A stretch of DNA of 64,000 nt from Nissolia schottii (lineage: Eukaryota > Streptophyta > Magnoliopsida > Fabales > Fabaceae): the NCBI GenBank assembly GCA_003254905.1, contig QANU01070688.1, positions 127,726 to 191,725 of the forward strand. The letters run 5' to 3'. Both the position numbers and the translations under genes were made by a program. Shown here piece by piece: positions 1 through 12,290 of this stretch. Position 1 is the stretch's first letter. The number at the start of each line of letters is the position of its first letter. The notes under the pieces are model-generated. The model ran no database searches and was not told the origin of the DNA. It was given only the letters and a program-made list of their open reading frames with translations.

Positions 1-622
1 CAATTCACGAGACACAAAACCTATACGGAAAGGAAGATCCATCAACCTCCAAAGATCATTCCCCACAACATCCTAATAACGCTTGAAAAAAAAATTGGTT
101 GAAAACCATTTGGGCCCAAAGCCTTCGCCACCGAAACTAATGGAACAGTTGGCTTCTGTAGAATACGAATCGATTCATCCTTACACTCCCTACTAGCACG
201 ACCATAGCAATGAAAAATTTCACAAATAAGATACAAGCTTTCATACTCCACATCAAAACACTCATCATCCACCAGAACTCTAGTCGTTACAAGGAGTGTA
301 AGATCATTAATCTCCACACACACCTGAGCAAACTTTGCTTTCTCTACTGATTTACCCTTATTGGTTTCCCCACAACAAAAGCAACCCTCCTAATTGCTCT
401 CTCATGATAATACCAGATATTTAGTCTGATAAACTGCACCCATACCATAGTGGTATGAAAAGGTTTCTCATGGGGATGGAAATCAGGCGACCATTCCTTT
501 ACAACCAAATAAGTCCCCCCACCTCTGCCCCCCACCAATCACCCTCTCCCTATCCTCTCCCAAGTTGAATTTGACAAGAAATTTTCCAAAACCAACCTCC
601 ATAACATGCATCATGCCCTCCT
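1..622 (-). pseudogene. LINE ORF1 fragment: DUF4283 C-part and CCHC zinc knuckle
   Basis: Read on the minus strand, the segment below 622 gives GKFLVKFNLGEDRERVI in one frame. A frame change then gives YLVVKEWSPDFHPHEKPF and VGKPIRVNQ, the typical second half of DUF4283. It continues as AKFAQVCVEINDLTLLV and ends in a degenerate zf-CCHC_4 knuckle (EYESLYLICEIFHCYGRASREC). The domain order is that of plant L1 LINE ORF1. Frameshifts and loss of knuckle spacing show it is non-functional. The endonuclease and reverse transcriptase ORF would lie to the left, outside the window. Confidence 0.7.
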
Positions 623-1160
623 CTCATACACTTCAAACTCTCAAGTTAACTCTTAATTAACTCTTACAAATTTAGGTTTCAAAATTAAGTTAACTCACTT
701 AGCAACTTGAACATAAGTAAACTCGAATAAACTCGGGTAAACTCAGATAAACTCGGGATAATCTTGCAAGTTCACTATTTTAATCAAAATTTAGCCTCTC
801 AAGCCTCAAAACACAATATTTCCCGAAAATCACTCTTAATTAGGATTTCTAAATAGAATATCTTCACATCTTGACTTATGTTAGGTTGATTTATAACATT
901 ATGAAGTTTCGATATGTCATTTTTCATGTGATTTTAATTTATTTGTTGTACTTTATGACTTATGTTTGCCTATTTATGACTTGAAAATGAAAATTTGACT
1001 TATATGGTGCTTCATTATAATTTTAACATATTATAAAAATGTATTATAAATATTTTTTTATTAAAAATTTTATAATAAATAAACTCTAACGAGTTTACAA
1101 ATGCTTATAATTCGAGTTTACCAATACTCCACGAGTTTAGGTAAACTTATAAGTTTAACA
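623..1160. mobile_element. AT-rich insertion splitting the LINE ORF1, MITE-like
   Basis: This 0.54-kb AT-rich block separates two parts of one DUF4283 domain, so it is younger than the LINE. The ends are imperfectly inverted: AAACTCTCAAGTTAACT near 630 against AAACTTATAAGTTTACC read from the other end near 1158. The motif AAACTCG occurs repeatedly on one side, and its complement CGAGTTT on the other. I found no coding sequence and no convincing target duplication, so the superfamily is unknown. Confidence 0.45.
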
Positions 1161-1440
1161 ACCTTACATACAACGAACTCGCTTCAACGGTTGATTCATA
1201 GCCACCAAGTGAATGGAATTTCCCAAAGGATTAACAACCAAAGCATCATTGTGTGGTGCCAATAGAGCCTTCTTAGCTTTTGCCGTAAACTTCAACAAAG
1301 GTGGTGCAATATCCTCTTGCTTACCTTCGGTCACTGCTAAACGATCCCTATCCAAACCATCATCCAGAGATAAAGGTTTTTGGAGAATCCATTCCCAACA
1401 CCTTAACCCGGAATGAAGCCCTCCACAAGCTACCTTTCCC
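1161..1440 (-). pseudogene. LINE (L1-type) ORF1 fragment, start of DUF4283 domain
   Basis: The minus strand encodes a stretch with a KALLAPHNDALVVNPLG segment followed by HLVAMNQPLKRVRCM. This matches the start of the DUF4283 domain in ORF1 of plant L1-type LINEs, where a K-x-PW-x-NALVVK-x-LG pattern precedes a short helix ending in RLRRLW. It is the N-terminal piece; the rest lies on the far side of an insertion at about 623-1160. Upstream sequence carries stops and no clear start, so it is dead. ORF1 of these elements is an RNA-binding protein for retrotransposition. Identification rests on remembered family motifs, not a search. Confidence 0.6.
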
Positions 1441-2612
1441 CCACCTTATTACCTCCAGAATCCACCTGAACACCAACATAAACAATATTCACTATCTCCC
1501 CCTTGTCCTCTTTAATCTCACCTTCTTCCCCCATAGTATTTCTCCCTCCCTCTCTCTTCTTTCTCTCTCATCTCTCTCACATAAAATTATGTGAATGTAC
1601 TAGAAAAAAGATTAAGAAGTGATTTTATTTTTTAAAAATGATTACAAATAAGTAAAAGAAATACACTTAAAAAAATATTTGTACTCATTTAAAATTAATA
1701 TTGTGATGGTTCAGAACTTATTTACCATTGAATAAAATCTTAGTTGATTTGATTTGAGAATGAGAATGAGAATTGATTTAGAAACCAATTACCACGTTTG
1801 GAATGAATTAAAATATGAATTGATTTGATTTAATTTGATTAATTTACATTTTTACCCTTATTAAAATAGAAATTAGAATAATTAAAATAATTTTTTGAAA
1901 AAATTATATATTTTTTGAAAAATTAAAAAAAAATTAGAAAAATATTTTTTGGAATTTTTTCAAAAGAAAAAATTTGAAAAAAATAGGAATAAAATAATAT
2001 TTTATAATAATAAAATTTAATAAGTTGATTTGATGAAGATGGTAGAGTTTGTAAATTTAGTTAGTTAAATAAAGATAAAATAGTCTTTTATGTCAAAATA
2101 AAATCAATTCCAAGTAAATCCTTGCAAAACCGATAAAATTTTTAGTGCAAGCAAATTGAATTCTCATGGATTTAAGAAATCAAATCAATTCCATTTTCTG
2201 AAGATATCAAACATGAGAATTGATTTGCAAATCAAATCATTTTTCATGTTGTTTGATTTCAAACACACCCAATGAGACTCGCACTCATTGAGATTTCATT
2301 TAAAGATGAATGAGTTGTGAGTCAACAATGGTGTTTAATATTAAAGTAAGTACAAATAACATAACCCAACCATAAGTAGGGTATCTCAGTGCCTAGGGTT
2401 GTGTTTATAATGAATGTGTATTTAATAGCGATAAATATGAAGCATGGATCAAGAGAGAGAGGGTTTTCTTGACCCATGGTGAAGTCCCCTCACAAGATAA
2501 GGAATGTTGATGATTGAAGGTAAGGGGTACTAAGAAAGAGGAATGAACAAATTCACCAAATTTTATTGACAATGAATTTTGTATACAAAAGCAGAAATTT
2601 TATACATAACTG
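1441..2612. repeat. Non-coding AT-rich DNA with a possible MITE at about 1735-2285
   Basis: No gene is seen. From about 1735, repeated GAATTGATTTGATTT-like words occur. An inverted counterpart lies near 2165-2285, where the reverse strand again reads GGAATTGATTTGATTT and CAATTCTCATGTTTGA. This suggests a roughly 0.55-kb MITE with long degenerate inverted repeats. No target duplication was identified. Sequence at 1495-1580 is a polypyrimidine tract. Confidence 0.35.
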
Positions 2613-3103
2613 CAAGGGTGAACATGGGTTCGATCCGACCCGCCAATCCGACCCAACCCAACTCGCTTGTATCGGGTTGAGTCAAGTCGGTGGGTCGGAT
2701 CCAATGGATCCGCCATATTGTATGGGTCGAGTCTCGAGTCCCTACTTCTCAACCCGCCCCGACCCACTGACCTGCCTATATATAGATAATTTTTAATTGT
2801 TAAAATATGGTTATTTTAAATTAAAAAATAGATTTTTAATTTAAAAAATAAGTGTCTATTTTTAAAAAAAATAATAGCTTTTTTTCTATTAAAAAATGGA
2901 TTTTTTTAAAAGAAATTAATTTTTTTTTTAAAAAAAGGGGGGCGGGTCACCCGCCTAACCCAACCCGACCCGGGTGGGTGGCGGGTCTAGCAGGTACCCG
3001 TAAAAAAATTATCAATTTTACCCGACCCGACCCACCCGCTGATAGGCGGGTCGAATCGATGCCATGGGCGGGTCCGACCTGACCCAACCCATGTTCACCC
3101 CTG
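2613..3103. mobile_element. hAT-type MITE with perfect 8-bp target duplication
   Basis: The element starts CAAGGGTGAACATGGGTT and ends with the inverse of CAGGGGTGAACATGGGTT, so one mismatch in 18. It is flanked on both sides by the 8-bp direct repeat CATAACTG (2605-2612 and 3104-3111), as expected for hAT transposition. The 491-bp interior has GC-rich arms built from GGGTCGGGTTGGG-like words on both strands and an AT-rich centre with no transposase, so it is non-autonomous. Short ORFs across it are products of the repeat. Confidence 0.9.
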
Positions 3104-3111
3104 CATAACTG

Positions 3112-6100
3112 AATAACTACCGTCTACCTACAACTAACTAACTTTGCTTTAACTACTCAGTTGTAGCTATTAATTTCCTCAGCATCTTCTGCTTCTGTTC
3201 TACATTATTAATCCATAATACCCGGACAGATAATATAAACTATTACCTTTTTTTTAATACTATATCCGTGCTATATTATATGTCACTTTTGACAAATGCA
3301 TACATATTAAGAAGTTAATTAATTTGTACATACTCAAAGAAAACATTAAGTATTTAGACTAAATTATCAGTCATTAAGTGTTATCTAAAATAGAGAGCTC
3401 GTAATAAATAGGGTATAGTTGAAAAGACATTAGTGATATTTTCTTAATTTAATCAAACGACAATTAATTTTAAACAAAATTTTAAATAAAAAATAACATA
3501 TAAAAGTAGACAGAAGAAATAGTAGTTTTAAGATTAAGTTAATTAGTTAGTGTGAATACCTAAACCAATGAATTAAATAAAAAACTAACAATGGCGTCAC
3601 ATTTCAACCAAAGATCTCAAAGACGTTGTCAAATATATATTATTTACTTGGTTCAAAGTTAGACAACGCGAAACTTTAATTTTCACAATTGAAACTACAA
3701 CATAACATATGTAGCAACAATAATTAATTTTCATTTCATAAAAAGTTGAAACCTATGTTTTAGTTTGAGAAGAAACAAAACCAGCCATCATTTCTGGTCT
3801 TCATTTTTTCTCTTTCGCCCGCCCATTCTGATTTATCCATCATATCATGAGACGCATCTTTTCTCCCATTTCTGCTTTTCCTTTTAAGGTTTAATGAATA
3901 GGTCCAATATGTATATATGAACCCCAATATCCACAACCATAAAGAAGATGATGTGACAACAACAACAACATGGTGTGTTCGGTTCAGTGACAATTATTGA
4001 AACAAAGTACTCTGTTTACAGGCAAGTAACTGTACCAAAGTATTATCTTTGAGACAACTCAGATCTTGAAACTTCTCCACGGACGTAGAATCTTTGATGT
4101 TAAACTCCTAGGTGTATACCTGCAGGGACTCCGACGATCAAGTCAGTAGGAGAATGATATGATAGTGTAGACTGAGAATGAGTTGAGACATACCTGAGTT
4201 CTCCATGTAATTTAAATACTTGTCTTGACCGTTACGCCGGTTTCCGCATGTCTTGATGGGGAGGACATTTCAGTCCGCGTCACACCTGTGCGTTACGTAT
4301 TTATTGGTCGGTTATCGAGGTAAAAATATTCCATGAGCAGATTAGTCGACTAGGCCCGGACTTTACTCCACAAATATTTAAACTTGCACCTTAATTGGAC
4401 TTTTATGGTTCAGTCCATAACAGAAACACAAGCACCTTTTTTAAGTGCAAAACACAAGCATATAAAAAGACAATTTGTTTATGAGTGTGCGCCCATTGAA
4501 TAAGCATATATATGTGTGTGTATGTATGTATATATGTATGTATGTGTGTGTGTTCTGTGACACATATTGACATGCACAATTGAATGGACCGATTTGGGAT
4601 TGGGATGCTAAAAAAACAAGCCGACATATAACTGCTTGGCCCACTTTCGCTCCCCATGAACGAAAAGATGCATGCCATGCATGCTGCATTGTGTTTGCAC
4701 ATGGCAATGGACATTTCACCCATAAATTCTATATACTATCTTTCTAACATGTAAAAGCCATAAATACACACCTTGATATATAACGTTATCTGTTGATCAC
4801 AATCAGCAGCTAATTAATTAGCTAATCATTCTCATCTTATCTCTTAAACTTTGAACTTTAGTTCTCATCGGTCAAAAGGTAGATGTTAATTATTAATTTT
4901 GAGGTTCATGTTTCAATTGGTCAAAGAAAATGACAGTAAAAAGAAAGGGATATCTAACATATATACAAACTCACATGTATTCTTGAAAACAATCTCCTCT
5001 TCTAAAAGTTTAAGCAACTAGGTAATGTCATTGAATGATTTGATTACTCTAATAATACACATCTATCTCTATATAAGAATTATTTGAATTTGAAGCGTAA
5101 ATAATTGATATGGTCACTGATTATCTTACGAAATAAAAATTGAATTCTAAATCACTTGGTCATACTCTATAATTAATTAATAATCATCTCTCTCAATTTA
5201 AAGTTTAAAGTATTAAGCGGAGACAGTGGAATATACTTTCATATTTTAACATATAATACCAGACTTTGACTATTTAACTATCCCAGAAAATAATGACCAA
5301 AGTCAAGAACTTCAGCACTTATCTCATATACGCAGTACTTAGGGTGGGGGGGGAGAATGGTTCCAGCTGCTCCATTGATTGGTCAGCCTAAGTGATGGTA
5401 CTCACATGAGAAGAAGAGAGCCTAATATAGCCAAGGCCAACTTGCCGGCTATGGAAAACAATGAACACGCATGAATCATTTTGCCTCCCGGCAAGTCATC
5501 CTTGGCTGCACCACACTCTCTGCCTCTTCATGCAAGTTTCCCTCTTAGGTGTGCGCCTCATATGCAATCTAACTCACTATCGTCTTACATGTGTATATAT
5601 AAGGTTCTAAATCCTATGGTTTGATAATAATAATAATATGGTGCATTAATTAATTCAGCCATGTATTCTAAAAGTAGAAAGGCGTGGCCTTAACCAGACA
5701 CCAAAAGCCATACTGCAAAAAGCCGCACCGCCGGGATTGGCATATTTGCCAGATTCATCCAAAACCCAATGCTTGATTGGGGTATAGCAGATAGGGGACC
5801 AATTCAAGAAACTTTGGGCCCACTTCTGCTCTTTCTTTGTCATCATATCCTCGGGGGGTTATGGAACAATGAAAGATATGTGGGAATCTTTTCATTGGCG
5901 GAAAGATGATGTTTCTTACCGCACCACGTACATTTGTTTGGCTTGGTGAATCTGGTTCTTCCGTAAGCTTCTGATATAAATACCGCTCATTTGATTTACC
6001 CACTTGCACATCCATCAATAAGAGAGACGTAAATTGACTCATTAATTCTCGACCACAATGTAATCTATTGAAATAGAAAAAAATTGATGTAATTTCACTC

Positions 6101-6771
6101 AACTTTATAAAAATTAACGTAAATTATCCTTGTAGCAAAGATATGTCAAAAATACGAGACAATGATGATTCACTAAACTGATTTATTGAGTGATAAATAC
6201 TATTAATCAAAACACTTTGTTGCTTTCGAGTTATCTATTTCTTTGTACATACAGTTTTGCGCGAGCGCGTATATGTGTGTGTGTGTGTATGGGATTACTC
6301 CGGTACCTTGCTCATAGTATGGAATATCAATATCCTAATCTAAATTGTTAATTATTAAGTGCATTGCAAGTTATTCTTATTTCAATTTTAATTTTTTTTA
6401 ATTTTTTAACCAATCAATTGATAACACGTGGACAAAATATCAATACCTATATAATTGGATGAGTATAAAAAAAATCATATATATCAAAAGAAAAATATTA
6501 ACATGCATAATATATAATAAAAAAAATACTTTGTTAAAATTTAGTTGAGAAGTCATAATTATCAATTTTCATATAATAAATAAATTATAAAACTTTATTT
6601 TATCTAAAAATAGGCTATATATTATATATTATTTTTCACTGTATAGGATTGCACAAATATTTAGTGAGATTTTTTGGGGTAATGACATGGTTGTGGTTTT
6701 CATGATTGTAAATTTCCAATATATGGTTCGAATAAAAAAATTATCACTGTATAGTTGTGTCAGATTAAAAA
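3112..6771. other. Non-coding, AT-rich intergenic DNA
   Basis: No supportable gene. An ORF on the minus strand at 5755-6102 (115 codons) has no motif I recognise and atypical composition. A TG/TA microsatellite lies at about 4508-4555 and a short (GT)n tract at about 6270-6288. The 3112-3230 stretch (repeated CTAACTAACT, then a pyrimidine-rich run) resembles retrotransposon LTR sequence but has no partner in the window. Confidence 0.5.
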
Positions 6772-7045
6772 AAAAAATTCAAGGGATGAAATCGTCATAG
6801 GGAGTGGCGATTTCATCCCTTTTTAAAAAAAATAACAAATTTGGGGCTAAAATCGCCACCCCATAGCGATTTGAGGCCTTTTTTTAAAAAAAAAAGGGAT
6901 GAAATCGCCATAAGAGTGGTGATTTCATCCCTTTTTTAAAAAAATAAAATAAAAATTCGGGATTGAAATCGTCACCTTTATAATGATTTCAGCCATTTTT
7001 CAAAAAAAAAAATTCGGCAGCTGAAATCGCCACCCATACTGCCCA
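6772..7045. repeat. Serial palindromes around GAAATCGCCA, separated by A/T runs
   Basis: Four consecutive inverted repeats and a fifth half-unit are visible. The first pairs AGGGATGAAATCG with CGATTTCATCCCT, the second GGCTAAAATCG with CGATTTGAGGCC, and the third repeats the first with changes. The fourth pairs GGGATTGAAATCG with TGATTTCAGCC, and the fifth begins GCTGAAATCGCCACCC and is not closed. Units are separated by 10-20-base oligo-T/oligo-A tracts. No ORF runs through. Serial palindromes of similar layout occur in the terminal repeats of the element at 38784-42977, so this may be a terminal remnant of a Mutator-like element. The family is not established. Confidence 0.7.
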
Positions 7046-7836
7046 TATTTAGGATAATTAAACTTACAAAAGAAATATAAAGAAAAAAAAAACCAGATTT
7101 TTTTATCAGATGTTATAGAATGGTCAAGGGACATATGCGGTCCTCTAAAGAAAAAGGGAACACACGTAGTGTCGGACTCAACATGCAAAATCGTGTTCTT
7201 TTCTATGATAAGACGTTTTGTATTTACATTTAGCGAGTTGTTCATACATTTATACATAAAGTTTAGGAAAAGACGGACGGCTCCTTTTGATTTCATTTTC
7301 ATATAATTTCATGAACATTTTTCTCTTTATTAATGGTGCTTTCTGTGCCACAAAGCATTTGTTTTCCAACTAATGATTTTGATTTTAGATAGCTTTTTGT
7401 AGCGAACGTTACATTTTGAGTTACTTGTCTTTTATAGGTATTTAACCTTTATATATGTGTGTAATTAGGAGACTTACATCCTCTGAAGAGATAATGGTTA
7501 GACACGTCACAAGGAAAAATGGACAATGGTTAGACAAATCTGTTTGGATCATTACACCTGACAGTATTTATAAATTATATAATACTCCAAATTGGTTTGT
7601 GTAAAGTTTAAATGCGAATATTACGTGTATAACATAAATATAGATAATAAAAGTATGAATTTTATTATGGAAAGAAAAAATGTAAACATGGGATGAGTCA
7701 CGTTTTTTGTGAAAAAGTTAGTTTTTGTTGTCCATATTTATATTATACATATAACATTTTTTAATTTTAAGTAGGTCAAATCAATTGTTCTATGAAATTA
7801 TTGGTCAAATTAGTTCCTCTAAAATTTTAAATTGAG
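7046..7836. other. Non-coding spacer
   Basis: AT-rich, no gene recognised. A minus-strand 100-codon ORF at 7000-7302 overlaps the palindrome array and has low-complexity composition, so I do not treat it as coding. Confidence 0.5.
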
Positions 7837-8108
7837 GTTAAGTGTCAACTTAGTCCTTGAAAAATGTCTTGGTACCCTAAGTAGTTCTTTGAAAAAATTA
7901 GTGTTAACTTAGTTCTTGAAGGTGCTAACGTAGTCCTTGAAATTTCAAAAGGTTGTCCTCATTAGTCTCTGAAATTTCAAAAAAAATTGCCAATATAGAG
8001 ACAAACGGGGCAACATTTTTAAAATTTCAGGGAGTAAGTTAATATTTTATTTTTTCAATGACCACTTAGGGGATCAAAATATTTTTAGGGCCTAAATTGA
8101 CACTTAAC
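7837..8108. mobile_element. Small MITE with GTTAAGTGTCAA terminal repeats
   Basis: Both ends carry GTTAAGTGTCAAYTTAG in inverted orientation. The body alternates phrases such as TTAGTCCTTGAAA and complementary AAAATTTCAGGGA, the 'last accounts' style of MITE common in legume DNA. It has no coding capacity. No perfect target duplication is visible, so the termini are approximate. Confidence 0.5.
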
Positions 8109-9701
8109 TTAGGAAGCACAAATATTTTGTGAGACTCCCGTGTCAGTGTGTCTGACGTACCACGGACATTGACACTCGTTAGACATCGTGTCTCATGTAT
8201 ATGAAAGTGTCAAAATAAGAAGTTTGTGATTTGTTGTGTTCATGCGCGTGCAGATTATATCTGAACGTATTTTTTAGGACGTGTTTGGGGCAAAAAAAAT
8301 TTAATACTAAATAATATACAATAATACGAATCCTTAAAAAATTAGTAAGTATTTATATATAAAAATATTTAGAATACCCCAAAAATTAAGAAACAAATTT
8401 AAAATGTATTAAAAATTGATAGTTTAACACTAATATCAGTGTCTCCTATATCTTATTGTATCTTGTGTCCATGTTTATGTATGTGTTAGTGCTACTTAGC
8501 AGTTAATCCTTTTAAATTGGAAAATTAATTATCCTTAAAAAAAATTTAAACCAAATTATCGAGATCATTTGTTCACATCAAGTAGCAGTCTTTGTTAAGT
8601 ATTTCAATTGAGTGACTAATGCATCTTACATTAAATTTGGCAGTGACAAATTTGATCAAAATTTTTTAGGGTGACCAATTTGGTTAATTTGAAATTTTAA
8701 AAAAACCAATTCGGCCAAAGTTTTTTTAAAAATTAAAGAGTTTAATTTTGATGCATTAATAATGTAAAAGATTTTACACGACTAATCAATTCATTTCGTT
8801 TGAGTAATTTTTTAAGGACGGAGTTTGATAATCAACCACACTTGCTGATTTGTTCATATATGATTTAGTTGTTTATAATGTCATAACATTCCAATTAAAT
8901 CCAAAATTAAATGTTAGAAGGGCTAATTTAGTGTATTATTACTCAATTATATAATTTCGCGAGTGTGCTAAGTAACAAATACTACTCTACTTGAAATAGT
9001 AAGTACATGTGAAGCATGCATGGAAAATAAAAGTTACGAAGAATACTACTAATTTTGATGATCGAGCAATAAGTGCGCACCAGTTGCAAATTGCAATTAC
9101 GTACTCCATGTTAATATATTGATTATAATGCATATAAATTTCATTAAATTACAAATTTTAGAAGTTAAATGAAATTATCAATAAATATAAAATAACAGAA
9201 TAACAGTAGGAATAACATTGAAAAATGTAAGTAATACACACCTAGGAAACTGGGACAACTTTTAATTTTCAAAGGCAGCAATATTTGACTTCTATTAATA
9301 AATATAATAATTAATTTAGACATTCGTTACCGCATCCCGGCAAATTAAATAGCAAATTAGCAACAACGTCAACAGAGCTGATTCTGTAATATTTAATGCA
9401 ATCAAACCCTACGAAGGACGTGTCTGGAACATGTTCTCTCTAGCTAGCTAATCAATCAGTTTGGAACATTATGGTACTTTTAATGTGTCAAATTACCCAG
9501 CTAGAAATGAAACACGTCCAACAATATATGTCCAATGAATGTCTGCGTCGGCAAGCTGGGTTTTGAAGGCAACCAGCTCCCTCCCTTTCTCCTCCGGCCT
9601 AAAAGGAGCTTGTGATGCCAAATTATTTCATGACCATGAAGAACTATTTAAATCGTGCTTTATTAGTAATAAAATAATATTTCAGATCAAAGTGGTGTTG
9701 T

Positions 9702-9742
<41 letters not shown>

Positions 9743-11359
9743 TTTATTGAACTTAAATTCTCTATTGTTTCCGACAATAAATATCTGATAATTTTATGAA
9801 ATAATTTCTGGTAAATGTACAGTATTGGCCTACATTAATATTCCGCCAAGTTTTCAAGTCTTGTGACCAAATTATTTTGAAAGGAGCAAGAAGGCATGGA
9901 GTGGATTAGCGATATAATTAAATAAACAAGGTTGGCCCACCTTTTACCCTGTTGCCTTTGTTGTTTCAATGTCTCTGTTAGCAGATCCATCATTTTAGAC
10001 TCGGAATGAATTGCTGGTTTAGGCTTCAGAGGACATTAGATGATTAAAGTACACCCAAGGTTAATTAACATAACAATTGATTTGATTATTCATTTTCAAT
10101 AAGCTTTTTGACTCTGCTTAATTATCGTCGATGGATGCCATTGCTATAGTGCGTTAATATAATTACCATGGTGTAATTCAAATAGTTTGCCATAAGTACG
10201 TTAGGAGAATCTCAAGAGCTAGTTATTAAAATAAGTTCAATCTGTATAAGTTTTTTTCTTCACAGTGAGACTCATTTTACTATCAACTCCTACGAGAAAC
10301 GCCCAAAACTCAATTACAGCTAGCCTCTATGCCCGTTAGAATACTTTACAAGTTGGCTTACTCTCTATGAAATATTATTTATACAAACATAAGTCTTTAA
10401 GAAAGACATTCTTAAAAACTAATTATTAAAATAAAAGAGTCAAATTCTTATAAGACATCTCCTTCTCCTTCAAGGTAACATCTCCAATGCGAGATTTGTT
10501 ATAATAATCGGTATAAATTTTATGATCTATCTTGATGATGGGCGTAGCCATCACTGAAAAAATTAGAGGGACCCATAAGGATGGTTGTTTTGATCCCTAT
10601 TGTTGAGGGCACCCATGACCATGATGGGGGAGGTGTGGGGGCTTCTGTCACTTGTTTCGCTTTCTGAAAGCATCAGCTACTGATCCATATCTACTTTATG
10701 ACCCAATTATCACGCCTTTTCATAGTGCTCCAAAAAGTCTAAGGTCGTATGCGGTTAGCACCATATAACACAGGACCATATCCGTTGTTTGCCCCTTATT
10801 ATTTCGATCATTTCGATAAATGATATTATTACAATTAATTTATACAATTATATTTACTAAAGTCCGTCATAAATTCCACATAAGTGTGAGTATGATTGTA
10901 TATGAATTGTTTAAATTAACTTTCATAATAGCATGACTTAGTATATCCAAACACGAGAAACTTTTATGTGTACTACAAGTAGCTGGTCTAAAATAAAATT
11001 CACATGACCTACTTTCGGTGGTCTTGTTTGGTTTGAAAGTATGTTTCTAAGGAGAGGAGAAAATCGGTGTAGTCTAGATGATATGGATGGCGCTGTGACA
11101 TGTCAAGTGCTTTTAGGGGTTGCACGGTAGGCGTGAAAAATTCTTGAATTCTCATTATGGAATGGAAGTGTTTTTCGAAATCAAATAGTGGACCGAATGA
11201 TATACCATTACTTTACGGAGATGTAATGTGATGACCTTAGTCTTGGCGGGACTGCTATAGCGGTCATCTATTGCCGCAGCGGTGCAATGTTTTGAGTCCC
11301 ACACCGACTCAGCAGTTTTGACGGGGTATTGAGTCCCCTGGTAAATAAAACTCCTCTAG
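8109..11359. other. Non-coding intergenic DNA with a (TA)n tract
   Basis: No gene seen. A (TA)n microsatellite occupies about 9709-9739. At 8128-8215 and 8440-8490, words such as GTGTCTGACG, GTGTCTCATG and GTGTCTCC recur, suggesting a further decayed MITE. The 10540-10800 and 11040-11345 stretches are less AT-rich (for example GGTCATCTATTGCCGCAGCGG) but carry no open frame of note. Confidence 0.45.
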
Positions 11360-11560
11360 TATGTTTAGACTTGATTTGGTAAAATTGTTGTTTTTTAAAA
11401 GTTGTTAAAACTCTTTGTACTCTTAAAAAATTGTTTTTAAAAAATAGTGATATTATTTAGTAAAATATAATAAAAATGGTTCTCAATAGGCAAAAGTCAC
11501 AAAATAGTGTTTGGTAAATATATTATAAATTTACTCTTAAAATATAAAATGACTAGAATA
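11360..11560 (-). repeat. Dispersed repeat family R1, copy 1
   Basis: Contains TTTGGTAAAATTGTTG, AAAAGTTGTTAAA and GTTTGGTAAATATATTATAAA in the same order as the reverse complement of the repeats at 36880-37080 and 47050-47275. The terminal TTTGGTAAA words face each other, like a short inverted-repeat MITE. No target duplication was identified. Confidence 0.55.
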
Positions 11561-12290
11561 AAAATACATAATAAAAGATTGATGAGGAAGAATCTGCTGA
11601 GAAAGACGTGTATATGCAGCTGAAAAATTACAAGCATGCAGTGGAAATAATAATCATTCCTGCTTGAATTGAACCTATGAGAAATGTAATATAAGGCCAA
11701 AAAATATATTCAAGGGTGCAAAAATTAGATAGGCAACGTAGGGAGAGCACACACCAATTTTTAACATGAAAAATCCTTAAAGAAAGAGACAAAAAACCAC
11801 GGGACCTAATCTAGAAAGATTCCACTATGAAATATCAAAAGAGTTCCACAAAATGAATTTTAAAGATGAAAGTCTACTCACTATTAAAAGAGTAAAATAA
11901 ATATTAGAGTAACACTTTCAAAAGACCTACAAAGGTTAAAAACAGTACATCTAAATAGGATATAAAAATATTCTAAGGTAATCAAATGAATGCGCACAAT
12001 TTTTGGAATAAGCAATTAAAATTGTGTTGAAAATTGAGCACAAAATAGTATTAAACAAATATCAAAATGAGTCAAAAGTATCTCCAGCAAACATCGGCAT
12101 TGAGCACAAAATAATTATGCACTGTCGTTTTTGTTGGTGTCGTGTGCATCCCTTCCTTTGACGATATATATATATATATATATATATANATAAAAAAAAA
12201 GGAGATGAATATTGGACCCAATTTGATAGAGGCTTTAACACAACAAATTCCTTCGCTGAATCAAGTGGGGACAATTGTCAAATCGACAAT
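11561..12290. other. Non-coding; probable decayed LTR of the adjacent copia element
   Basis: AT-rich sequence directly downstream (minus sense) of a copia RNase H fragment, where a 3' LTR is expected. I could not find a second LTR copy to prove this. A (TA)n tract with one ambiguous base (12189) lies at 12163-12190. Confidence 0.35.

Noticed and set aside
2566-3082. Two 76-codon ORFs rich in DPT and GWV motifs
   Set aside because: They are translations of the GGGTCGGG-type arms of the hAT MITE.
5755-6102. Minus-strand 115-codon ORF and overlapping 63-codon ORF (5655-5846)
   Set aside because: No motif, signal peptide or neighbour support; composition is unlike known legume proteins and splicing signals are absent. 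Not called as a gene.
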